A stretch of 7,565 bases of DNA from Brevundimonas sp. (GTDB lineage Bacteria; Pseudomonadota; Alphaproteobacteria; Caulobacterales; Caulobacteraceae): positions 1-7,565 of the forward strand of contig JAVHYH010000164.1 in the NCBI GenBank assembly GCA_031119155.1, in the 5' to 3' direction. Numbering within the stretch: the first letter of the stretch is position 1; every line of letters begins with the position of its first letter. A model generated the notes under the pieces. It saw only the letters and a program-made list of their open reading frames with translations, was not told where the DNA came from and did not search any database. This document shows, piece by piece, positions 1-6,238 of this stretch. The position numbers and the translations under genes are program-made.

Positions 1-362
1 GTCCCGCGCCGGACGCGGGCGCCGGGACCGACGTGGACGGCGGTGACCGTCCCGGCCAGCGGGGCGTCGACGCGGGCCTGGGCGCCCGGCGCGATGGCGA
101 CATGGCCGGGCAGGCGCAGTTCGGAGCCGCCGCCGCGCTGGAGGCCGGTCAGGATGACGCCGGCGGCGGCGGCGTCCTGTTCGCTGAGGGCGACGAAGCC
201 TTCGGGGGTCTCTTCGCCGTGGTCGTCGCCATGCTCCTCGCCTTCGGCATGGGCGTCGGCGGCGGGGGCGGGCGAATCGAACAGGCGTGCGGCGCCGAAT
301 CCGACGCCGAGGGCGACGACGACGGCGGCGCCGGTCATCAGCCAGTGTTTGCGGGTGGTCAT
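1..362 (-). CDS. Efflux RND transporter periplasmic adaptor subunit (CzcB/CusB-like), N-terminal part
   Basis: An open minus-strand frame runs from an ATG at 362 to the window edge, giving about 120 residues of a longer protein. Residues about 10-25 form a hydrophobic signal or anchor segment after a basic start (MTTRKHW). A His/Asp/Glu-rich stretch follows at about 37-52 (EGEEHGDDHGEE), typical of metal-efflux adaptors. From about 56 the sequence fits the membrane-fusion-protein fold: 'GFVALSEQDAAAAGVILTG', then a strand pair around LRLPGHVAIAPG, then the lipoyl-like half-motif 'PLAGTVTAVHVGPGARVRRG'. In this family the adaptor links an inner-membrane RND pump to an outer-membrane channel and may pass metal ions. 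It lies 116 bases downstream of a CzcI-like gene on the same strand. Family assignment is firm; the metal (Zn/Co/Cd or Cu/Ag) cannot be told from this fragment. The pump and channel genes are not in the window. Confidence 0.85.
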   Translation of the reverse strand, partial: MTTRKHWLMTGAAVVVALGVGFGAARLFDSPAPAADAHAEGEEHGDDHGEETPEGFVALSEQDAAAAGVILTGLQRGGGSELRLPGHVAIAPGAQARVDAPLAGTVTAVHVGPGARVRRG

Positions 363-451
363 AAGGGTCTCGGGATGGGCCCGGGACGCGCGGAAAGGCG
401 CGATCCGGTCGGGCCGGGGATCTGATCAGGATGCGGAGAGACACGCGGCCC

Positions 452-463
452 GGAAACGTTTCC
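452..463. promoter_or_regulatory. Perfect 12-bp palindrome GGAAACGTTTCC, possible operator
   Basis: The sequence is a perfect palindrome with a central CG, the general shape of LacI/GalR-family operators. It lies in the 116-base gap between the CzcI-like gene and the adaptor gene, about 90 bases upstream of the adaptor start. No regulator gene is nearby in the window and the site is not a known metal-regulator box, so a regulatory role is only a guess. Confidence 0.2.
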
Positions 464-478
464 AGACGCCGCGCGGAA

Positions 479-844
479 TCAGACCCGTGGAGGGCGTTCG
501 AGACCGTAGGCGGCCTGGATCGGCGCGCCGGGCGAGGAGGCCCAGCGCAGGGCGTCATGCGACTGGCCCACCAGGCCGAGGGGCGTGGCCGGGGTATGGG
601 GCGAGGCCACATGCGGCGCGTGGCAGCAGCTATGGCCGCAGGCGCCGACGCAATGCTCGCAGGCCGGATCCTCGCAGGGTGGGGCGAGGGCAGAGGCGGC
701 TTCGGTCTGCACCGCCTGCGCGGAGGCCTCGGCCGGCTCGACGCAGGCGACCGCCGCGGCGGCGGGCCAGACGGCGCCCATGGCGAACAGCATCACGGCC
801 AGAAGGCCGAGGCGGTTCATCAGGAGTTGCGCGCGCCGGAGCAT
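479..844 (-). CDS. Small exported Cys/His-rich protein, CzcI-like
   Basis: The 121-residue product has a Sec-type signal peptide (hydrophobic core about 12-31, ending in AAAAVA), so it is probably periplasmic. The mature part holds a compact metal-ligand cluster: Cys57, 62, 65, 69, 73 and 74, with His64, 71, 75, 78 and 83. The C-terminus 'YGLERPPRV' and the 'CEHCVGAC' element resemble CzcI, a small periplasmic protein encoded at the head of czc efflux operons and thought to affect their expression or metal handling. That match is from memory, and the overall family is divergent. It is encoded upstream of and on the same strand as an RND adaptor, which supports a metal role. Met9 (start at 820) would give a shorter signal peptide and is an equally possible start, since neither start has a clear Shine-Dalgarno sequence. 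Confidence 0.7.
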   Translation of the reverse strand: MLRRAQLLMNRLGLLAVMLFAMGAVWPAAAAVACVEPAEASAQAVQTEAASALAPPCEDPACEHCVGACGHSCCHAPHVASPHTPATPLGLVGQSHDALRWASSPGAPIQAAYGLERPPRV

Positions 845-903
845 GGGGGTGGCGTAGCATGGAGCGGCGGGGATGTCGCGGGCGGGGTGTCGCAGGGGCG
901 TTC

Positions 904-931
904 TTGCAGATCAACAGCACCCGTTTAAACT
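904..931 (+). promoter_or_regulatory. Candidate promoter of the two-gene accessory cassette
   Basis: TTGCAG (904-909) and TAAACT (926-931) are separated by 16 bases and lie 26 bases upstream of the TTG start of the small membrane protein. Both boxes match the sigma-70-type consensus only in part. The region is AT-richer than its flanks and divergent from the CzcI-like gene. It is a prediction by eye only. Confidence 0.3.
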
Positions 932-956
932 GTGTGCCTACAAAGGGAGAGCGGAC

Positions 957-1154
957 TTGAGCGGTGATACACTGACATGGTTTTGGGGCGTATTGGGGCT
1001 CCTCGTGACCATCGGCCTCGCCTATTTCGGCGTGCGTACTTGGTCGTCGAAACAGCACCAGAATCAGAAGGTTGGTAGGGGAAGCTCGGGCATCCAGGCC
1101 GGAGGTGACGTCAATATCTCCAGCCGGGACCATAAGGTCGGGCCGGACGCGTGA
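957..1154 (+). CDS. Small single-pass membrane protein with 'IQAGGDVNI' tail
   Basis: I do not recognise a named family. Starting at the TTG at 957, preceded by a good ribosome-binding site (GGGAGAG about 8 bases upstream), the product is 65 residues. Residues about 7-27 (from TWFWGV to YFGVRTW) form one transmembrane helix. The remaining tail is polar and contains 'GIQAGGDVNIS' (45-55). This tail aligns without gaps to residues 4-25 of the protein encoded just downstream, with 11 of 22 positions identical. The stop overlaps the downstream start as GTGA, so the two are likely translationally coupled. An upstream in-frame ATG at 873 would add 28 residues with no hydrophobic start and lies before the RBS, so I prefer TTG. 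A membrane partner or anchor for the second protein is a reasonable inference, but no function is established. Confidence 0.6.
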   Translation: MSGDTLTWFWGVLGLLVTIGLAYFGVRTWSSKQHQNQKVGRGSSGIQAGGDVNISSRDHKVGPDA

Positions 1155-1825
1155 GTCGCCAAGATCAGAACGTCGCAGAGGGCGGGCAGGCCATTCAGGC
1201 CCTGCGCGACGTCAACATTCAACAGGGCCTCTCCGTCGAACAGATGTTGGCGATAATGGAAGGCGTTGAACGGCAAGTTCAACGGGGAATTGGACAAGCA
1301 GAACAGTTAGTCCAAACGCGGCTTGAGGAGTTCAAGACGTCAGTCCTCACTGAGTTCGCCCGATCGGAGTCGGGCGCGAAAACAGAGGCTTTCGCAGATC
1401 CAGATTTCCAGCACGCGCTCCATGAGGCCCAAAAGGGCTTCGTTAGAAGCGGGGAGCAGGGTCTAAAAGAGGAGCTCGTCAAGTTGCTCGCGCAGCGCTC
1501 GACAGAGCCCGGGAGAACGCGAACCGCACTCATCCTGAATGAAGCGATTCAAACCATTGGAAGTCTTACCGCGCAGGAAATATCTGTTCTGGTCGTGACG
1601 TTTGTATTTCACCACCTTCAGATAAACAATGCCTCTGATGTTAGTGGCGTCACTAAAGATTATCGAAAACTTTTATCTCCATTTGCGGCTGACTATCCTC
1701 GAGAAGATTTCTCCTTTGAGTATCTAAGTTCTATGAGGTGTACGACGGTCAATCAAATATCTACTAATGAAATTTGGGGTATATTAGTCGATAGGTATGA
1801 AAATGTCTTCACGAAGGGCTTTTAA
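1151..1825 (+). CDS. LPO_1073/Vpar_1526-type protein, N-terminal 224 residues (ends at an in-frame stop)
   Basis: A GTG start overlaps the previous stop by 4 bases. The product begins with the shared element (residues 4-25, 'AIQALRDVNIQQG'). An amphipathic, probably coiled helix follows (about 27-70, rich in Glu, Gln and Arg). Next is 'FADPDFQHALHEAQKGFVRSG' (81-101), then 'LVKLLAQRS' and 'LILNEAIQTIGSLT', which I recognise as the core of the uncharacterised LPO_1073/Vpar_1526 family. There is no signal peptide or transmembrane segment. The frame ends at TAA (1823-1825) just after 'ENVFTKGF', although family members continue for over 100 residues and the same frame stays open to 2200. The gene is therefore probably broken, or the stop is a sequencing error. 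The stretch 1621-1800 is strikingly AT-rich (22/60 and 20/60 G+C in lines 1621 and 1741), which points to horizontal origin. The biochemical function is unknown. Confidence 0.65.
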   Translation: MSRQDQNVAEGGQAIQALRDVNIQQGLSVEQMLAIMEGVERQVQRGIGQAEQLVQTRLEEFKTSVLTEFARSESGAKTEAFADPDFQHALHEAQKGFVRSGEQGLKEELVKLLAQRSTEPGRTRTALILNEAIQTIGSLTAQEISVLVVTFVFHHLQINNASDVSGVTKDYRKLLSPFAADYPREDFSFEYLSSMRCTTVNQISTNEIWGILVDRYENVFTKGF

Positions 1826-2200
1826 GTTGCAGATTTTCCAGTAGGGATCGAACCGGCGCTCAGTCAGTTGCTCTTCGAGCGGGTCCCTGCAGCATTTGAC
1901 GAGAAATATCGGTTCAAGCCGCGAAATAGATCGGAGGTCGAGAAGGTCTTGGTTGACGCACCTCTCGATCCGCCGGTGAAGGAGCAGGTGTTTGGCCTTT
2001 ACGACCGGGTGAAGCTGTCATTGGACGATTTCAAAGCAGCGTTCATGGCGGATGTGCCTGAACTTGAAGATCTGATTGCTCGGTGGGACGCCACGGCTGG
2101 AAAGAGCAGTCATCTCACTGGATTGGGCAAGGCGATTGCGCATTCTGCTCTCGCAAGTCGAGCCGCCTTCACAGCTCCGCTGAGTCTCTGGGTGAGCTAA
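1826..2200 (+). pseudogene. C-terminal remnant of the LPO_1073/Vpar_1526-type gene, in frame after the stop
   Basis: The frame of the preceding gene continues with no shift after the TAA for 124 sense codons ('VADFPVGIEPALSQLLFERV...') to a TAA at 2198-2200. The end, 'LTGLGKAIAHSALASR' followed by 'LSLWVS', fits the conserved C-terminus of the family as I remember it (LT..G.AIAHA...LS.WI). The whole gene 1151-2200 would then be 349 codons with one internal stop. The nearest possible restart, TTG at 1868, has no Shine-Dalgarno sequence, so separate translation of this part is unlikely. A single substitution (for example CAA, GAA or AAA to TAA) would explain the break. Confidence 0.65.
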
Positions 2201-2329
2201 GACTTCCGTTACGCCTCAGGTCTTTTGAGATGGTTTGAGCCTTTTAGCAGGCTAGCTTCGATGCTGCGGCGACTGCGATCAAAGTGGCGTTGGCAAAACG
2301 CTCCTTGGGGGCGACGAAAGCAGGGCCTG

Positions 2330-2364
2330 AAAAAGCAAAAAGCCCGATCCGTGAGGATCGGGCT
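2330..2364 (-). terminator. Intrinsic terminator of tRNA-Thr
   Basis: On the minus strand a perfect 10-bp stem (AGCCCGATCC / GGATCGGGCT, 2341-2364) with a 4-base loop is followed by TTTTGCTTTTT. It starts 12 bases beyond the CCA end of the tRNA, the expected place for transcript termination. On the plus strand the T-run is short, so it may stop read-through of the opposite cassette only weakly. Confidence 0.85.
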
Positions 2365-2376
2365 TCTGTCTCGAAA

Positions 2377-2451
<75 letters not shown>

Positions 2452-2470
2452 CTCTTTCCGAGGAAGCGGC

Positions 2471-2499
2471 CCTATAGCCAACGTCGCGGCGGGGGCCAA
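2471..2499 (-). promoter_or_regulatory. Promoter of tRNA-Thr
   Basis: On the minus strand TTGGCC (2494-2499) and TATAGG (2471-2476) are separated by exactly 17 bases, and the -10 lies 19 bases upstream of the tRNA 5' end. The same layout (TTGCCA, 17 bases, TATAGA) precedes tRNA-Phe at 7443, which supports both as housekeeping-sigma promoters. Confidence 0.65.
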
Positions 2500-2630
2500 G
2501 CCCTATTTCCATTCCGATGCGAAAAGTTTGTCCGGAGGGCTCGCGTCCCGGGCGGGGCGCGGTGGCCAAGGTTCGCGTTAACGGTGTCTGCACCTTGCGC
2601 GAGCGGGCGGTGCGGGCTCTGATCCGACTC

Positions 2631-2876
2631 ATGGACAAGCCCGTGACCCATACGACCGACGTCGCCGCCGCGCCCGAGGGCCTGCCCGCCGCCGCGCCCG
2701 AGGGCCTGCCCGCCGCCGCGCCCGCGCCGGTGAAGAGCGAGGTCGTGACGCCGTCCGGACCCGCTGCCGAGGCGGAACGGGCCAAGGCCGAGAAGGCCCT
2801 GCGTCTGGCCAAGGCGCTGCGGGACAATCTGCGCCGTCGCAAGGTGGCGGCGAAGCCTGCAAGACCGAGCAACTGA
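2631..2876 (+). CDS. Small Ala/Pro-rich hypothetical protein with basic helical C-terminus
   Basis: The 81-residue product starts at ATG 2631 (MDKPVTHTTD). The first part (about 12-31) is low-complexity Ala/Pro built from a tandem DNA repeat. The C-terminal half is a charged helix, 'EAERAKAEKALRLAKALRDN' followed by 'LRRRKVAAKPARPSN'. Short proteins ending in L(R)xNLxRRK-type basic helices occur just upstream of murA in related alphaproteobacteria, as far as I recall; their role is unknown. There is no signal peptide, no transmembrane segment and no cysteine. The frame is open upstream to 2517, but the extension is Arg/Gly-rich and unlike a protein start. No strong ribosome-binding site precedes the chosen ATG, so the start is uncertain. 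The next gene, murA, begins 102 bases downstream. Confidence 0.6.
   Translation: MDKPVTHTTDVAAAPEGLPAAAPEGLPAAAPAPVKSEVVTPSGPAAEAERAKAEKALRLAKALRDNLRRRKVAAKPARPSN
2664..2723 (+). repeat. 24-bp tandem repeat, 2.5 copies, within the small Ala/Pro-rich gene
   Basis: The unit (2664-2687) is repeated exactly at 2688-2711 and its first 12 bases recur at 2712-2723. It stays in frame and encodes AAAPEGLP twice, then AAAP. Exact identity suggests a recent slippage expansion, and copy number is likely to vary among strains. Confidence 0.9.
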
Positions 2877-2944
2877 AGTTCATCGCGCCGGGCGTTAGGA
2901 CGGCCTTTCACAGGACCGGGCTCCCGCGCTAGATAGTCGGTCCG

Positions 2945-2963
2945 CCGGAGCCCCCCGCTCCGG
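2945..2963 (+). other. Hairpin in the murA leader
   Basis: A perfect 7-bp stem CCGGAGC/GCTCCGG encloses a C5 loop, ending 15 bases before the murA start and next to its weak ribosome-binding site (AAGAGAC). No T-run follows, so it is not a standard terminator. It could end the upstream transcript weakly or affect murA translation, but neither is shown. Confidence 0.4.
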
Positions 2964-2978
2964 ACTGCAAGAGACGAC

Positions 2979-4257
<1,279 letters not shown>

Positions 4258-4268
<11 letters not shown>

Positions 4269-4758
4269 GGCCAACGGCGCGGCGGAAGACAAGGCGATCA
4301 AGTCGCCGATGGAGCCCCTGCGCCTGCTGGCCGAGGACGCCGACGACCTGCACATCATCTCGGTGGCGCTGCAGGACGCGATCATGCGTCCGGTGGACAT
4401 TGTGTGGGAGCGCGGCGCGCGCCTGCTGACCGTGACCCTGAGCCGGTTCTGCTGGGAGTGCGGCGGGACGCGGGTGATGGCGGCGATGCAGTTCGGCGAC
4501 GTGACCGCGGTGAAGAGCCGCCGCCTGCCGCGCGGGCCGGAGAATGCGCTGGAGCTGCTGGCCATGCATTTCGAGCCGGGCGAGGCGCCGGGCGGACGGA
4601 TCATCATGATGTTCGCCGGGGGCGGGGATCTGAGGATTGATGTCGAGTGCCTGGACGCGGTGCTGACCGACCTGTCGGAACGCTGGCCCGCGAAGATGGC
4701 GCCGACGCATCTGGAAGGGTCGCTGGAAGCGGCGCTGGCGGAGGCCGGAGCCCAGTGA
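4258..4758 (+). CDS. DUF2948 family protein
   Basis: The 166-residue cytoplasmic protein is of the DUF2948 type, which commonly follows murA in alphaproteobacteria. No biochemical function is known. Features that identify it are 'LRLLAEDADDLHIISVALQD' (21-40), 'AIMRPVDIVWERGARLLTVT' (41-60), 'LSRFCWE' (61-67), and the C-terminal 'LRIDVECLDAVLTDL' (125-139). The last element is followed by a Trp-containing helix. The ATG at 4258 lies inside the end of murA (11-base overlap); a second ATG at 4309 (MEPLRLL) is nearer the conserved part and is possible. The stop overlaps the next start as GTGA, suggesting translational coupling. There is no signal peptide or membrane segment. Confidence 0.85.
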
Positions 4759-5216
4759 GCGATCATCGGCTGACGTCCATCGAACTGGACCCCGCGTCCC
4801 TGCCGGCGGCCTCGGCCGAGATCGAGCACGAGCGGCGGGTGGCCATCTTCGATCTGGTCGAGAAGAACAGCTTCGAGCCCGCGGGCGCGGCGGCCGGCCC
4901 CTATGCGCTGAAGCTGTCGTCGCAGGACGGGCGGCTGGTGTTCGACATCGCCGGGCCGCAGTTCTCGAAGGCGCACGGCTTGTCGATGTCGCCGCTGAAC
5001 AAGACCATCAAGGACTATATCGACATCTGCGACAGCTATTACGAAGTGCTGCGCGGGACGGACGTGTCGAAGATCGAGGCGGTCGATATGGGCCGGCGCG
5101 GCCTGCACAACGACGGCGCCGAGCTGCTGAAGTCCCGACTGGACGGCAAGATCGCCGTCGACCACGAGACGGCGCGGCGGTTGTTCACGCTGGTGACGGC
5201 GTTGTATCGCCGCTGA
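4755..5216 (+). CDS. UPF0262 family protein
   Basis: The 153-residue protein starts at a GTG that overlaps the DUF2948 stop by 4 bases. It matches the UPF0262 family, conserved in alphaproteobacteria and without known function. Visible markers are 'ERRVAIFDLVEKNSFEP' (27-43), 'GPYALKLSSQDGRLVFDI' (48-65), 'DYIDICDSYYEVLRGT' (88-102), 'IEAVDMGRRGLHNDGAELL' (107-125), and the Arg-rich end 'ETARRLFTLVTALYRR'. In Caulobacter relatives, as I recall, hisD lies between the DUF2948 and UPF0262 genes and a low-molecular-weight phosphatase gene lies before infA; both are absent here. The stop lies in the loop of a small hairpin (CGCCGC/GCGGCG, 5208-5223). Confidence 0.88.
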   Translation: MSDHRLTSIELDPASLPAASAEIEHERRVAIFDLVEKNSFEPAGAAAGPYALKLSSQDGRLVFDIAGPQFSKAHGLSMSPLNKTIKDYIDICDSYYEVLRGTDVSKIEAVDMGRRGLHNDGAELLKSRLDGKIAVDHETARRLFTLVTALYRR

Positions 5217-5228
5217 CGCGGCGAGGCA

Positions 5229-5294
5229 GTAGGGCTTAGGAATTAGGATTTAGTCGAAGTGCGCGGCCCCTAATTTCTAATTCCTAAGCCCTAC
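5229..5294. repeat. Inverted repeat with 25-nt arms (REP/MITE-like element)
   Basis: The left arm (5229-5253) and right arm (5270-5294) are reverse complements with two mismatches. The outer 18 bases, GTAGGGCTTAGGAATTAG, match perfectly, and the loop is 16 bases. The arms are AT-rich in a GC-rich genome. The element fills the intergenic gap between the UPF0262 gene and infA and could act as a transcript end or stability hairpin. The TTAGG-like wording is typical of dispersed intergenic repeats in this group from memory; the copy number in this genome cannot be seen here. Confidence 0.8.
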
Positions 5295-5304
5295 TCCCTG
5301 CGCA

Positions 5305-5319
5305 GCCCGCGAAGCGGGC
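5305..5319. repeat. Short hairpin GCCCGC-GAA-GCGGGC beside the inverted repeat
   Basis: A perfect 6-bp stem with a GAA loop begins 10 bases after the large inverted repeat. GC-rich stems with tiny loops are typical of REP sequences. Together with 5229-5294 it may form one composite repeat unit. No T-run follows, so it is not a clear terminator. Confidence 0.5.
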
Positions 5320-5431
5320 GGCGGCCACGCCTCGACTATCCCGCCGTTTTAAGGCATATGGCCGCTCCTTCGGCGTGCGCTGCCGCCCGGCGCGCGTCGT
5401 TTACTCGTATCCAACGGGCGTGAGAGGCCGC

Positions 5432-5650
5432 ATGGCTAAGGAAGAACTGCTCGAGTTTCCCGGCGTCGTCAGCGAACTGCTGCCGAACGCGACGTTCCGC
5501 GTGACGCTCGAGAACGACCACGAAATCATCGCCCACACCGCGGGCAAGATGCGCAAGAACCGCATCCGCGTGCTGGCCGGCGACAAGGTGCTGGTCGAAA
5601 TGACCCCCTACGACCTGACCAAGGGCCGTATCACCTACCGCTTCAAGTAA
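5432..5650 (+). CDS. infA: Translation initiation factor IF-1
   Basis: The 72-residue product is a full-length IF-1, a single OB-fold (S1-like) domain that binds the 30S A site with IF-2 and IF-3. Recognisable segments are 'MAKEELLEFPGVVSELLPN', 'ATFRVTLENDHEIIAHTAGK', 'MRKNRIRVLAGDKVLVEM' and 'TPYDLTKGRITYRFK'. The ATG at 5432 is chosen because it gives the canonical MAKEE start and has AGAGG eight bases upstream within GAGAGG; the frame is open further upstream but shows no conservation. maf begins 12 bases after the stop, so the genes are probably co-transcribed. The 215 bases before it hold repeats but no gene. Confidence 0.98.
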   Translation: MAKEELLEFPGVVSELLPNATFRVTLENDHEIIAHTAGKMRKNRIRVLAGDKVLVEMTPYDLTKGRITYRFK

Positions 5651-5662
5651 GGACGGGCTCGC

Positions 5663-6238
5663 ATGAGCCGTCCTGAGCTTGTGCTGGCTTCGGCCAGCCC
5701 GCGCCGCGTGGAACTGCTGGCGCTGGTCGGGATCACGCCCGACCGAATCGAACCCGCCGATATCGACGAGACCCCGCTGGCCGGCGAGACGCCGCCGCGG
5801 CTGGCCGCGCGGCTGGCCATCGGCAAGGCCGGAGTGGTCGCAGAGCGCGCGCCCGACGCCGTGGTGCTGGCCGCCGACACCGTGGTGTCCGTGGGTCGTC
5901 GCTTCCTGGAGAAGGCCGCCGACGAGGCGGAGTGCGTGCGCTTCCTGAAGCTGCTCTCGGGCCGGGGGCACCGGGTCTATACCGGCGTGGCCGTGGCCGC
6001 GGGCGGGCAGGTGCGCCATCGGGTCGTGGAAACGCGGGTGACCTTCAAGGTTCTGTCCGACGCCGAGATCAACGCCTACGTCGCCTCGGGCGAATGGAAG
6101 GGCAAGGCCGGGGCCTATGGCATCCAGGGCCGGGCCGGGGCCTTCGTGACCCGACTGGTCGGCAGCTATCCGGCCGTGATGGGCCTGCCGCTGTATGAAA
6201 GCGTCAACCTGCTGACCGGCGCGGGCTACAGGCCGTGA
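5663..6238 (+). CDS. maf: Maf family nucleotide pyrophosphatase (YhdE-type dTTP/UTPase)
   Basis: The 191-residue cytoplasmic enzyme hydrolyses nucleoside triphosphates to the monophosphate and pyrophosphate; this subfamily acts on dTTP, UTP and modified pyrimidine nucleotides. The Maf signature 'LASASPRRVELL' is at 8-19, and the catalytic Asp72 is in 'VLAADTVV'. 'GKAGAYGIQGRAGAFV' and 'GSYPAVMGLPLYE' follow in the C-terminal half. The 'YGIQG' form indicates the YhdE/Maf class rather than YceF (m7GTPase). A ribosome-binding site AAGGA overlaps the infA stop about 10 bases before the ATG. The stop overlaps the next start as GTGA. Length and motifs are complete. Confidence 0.95.
   Translation: MSRPELVLASASPRRVELLALVGITPDRIEPADIDETPLAGETPPRLAARLAIGKAGVVAERAPDAVVLAADTVVSVGRRFLEKAADEAECVRFLKLLSGRGHRVYTGVAVAAGGQVRHRVVETRVTFKVLSDAEINAYVASGEWKGKAGAYGIQGRAGAFVTRLVGSYPAVMGLPLYESVNLLTGAGYRP

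Noticed and set aside
43..960. Long plus-strand frames across 33-960 (130, 305 and 165 codons)
   Set aside because: They are Arg/Gly/Pro-rich shadows of the minus-strand adaptor and CzcI-like genes, which have proper signal peptides and family motifs.
1841..1862. Similarity of GGGATCGAACCGGCGCTCAG to an antisense tRNA T-arm, as a possible att remnant
   Set aside because: Only the short GATCGAAC core fits. The flanks do not match tRNA-Thr, and the bases fit the coding frame of the broken gene. The same core recurs by chance elsewhere (for example near 5745).
1868..2200. An independent 110-residue gene starting at TTG 1868
   Set aside because: There is no ribosome-binding site, and the frame continues that of 1151-1825 through the stop with family-like sequence before 1868, so it is better read as the tail of a broken gene.
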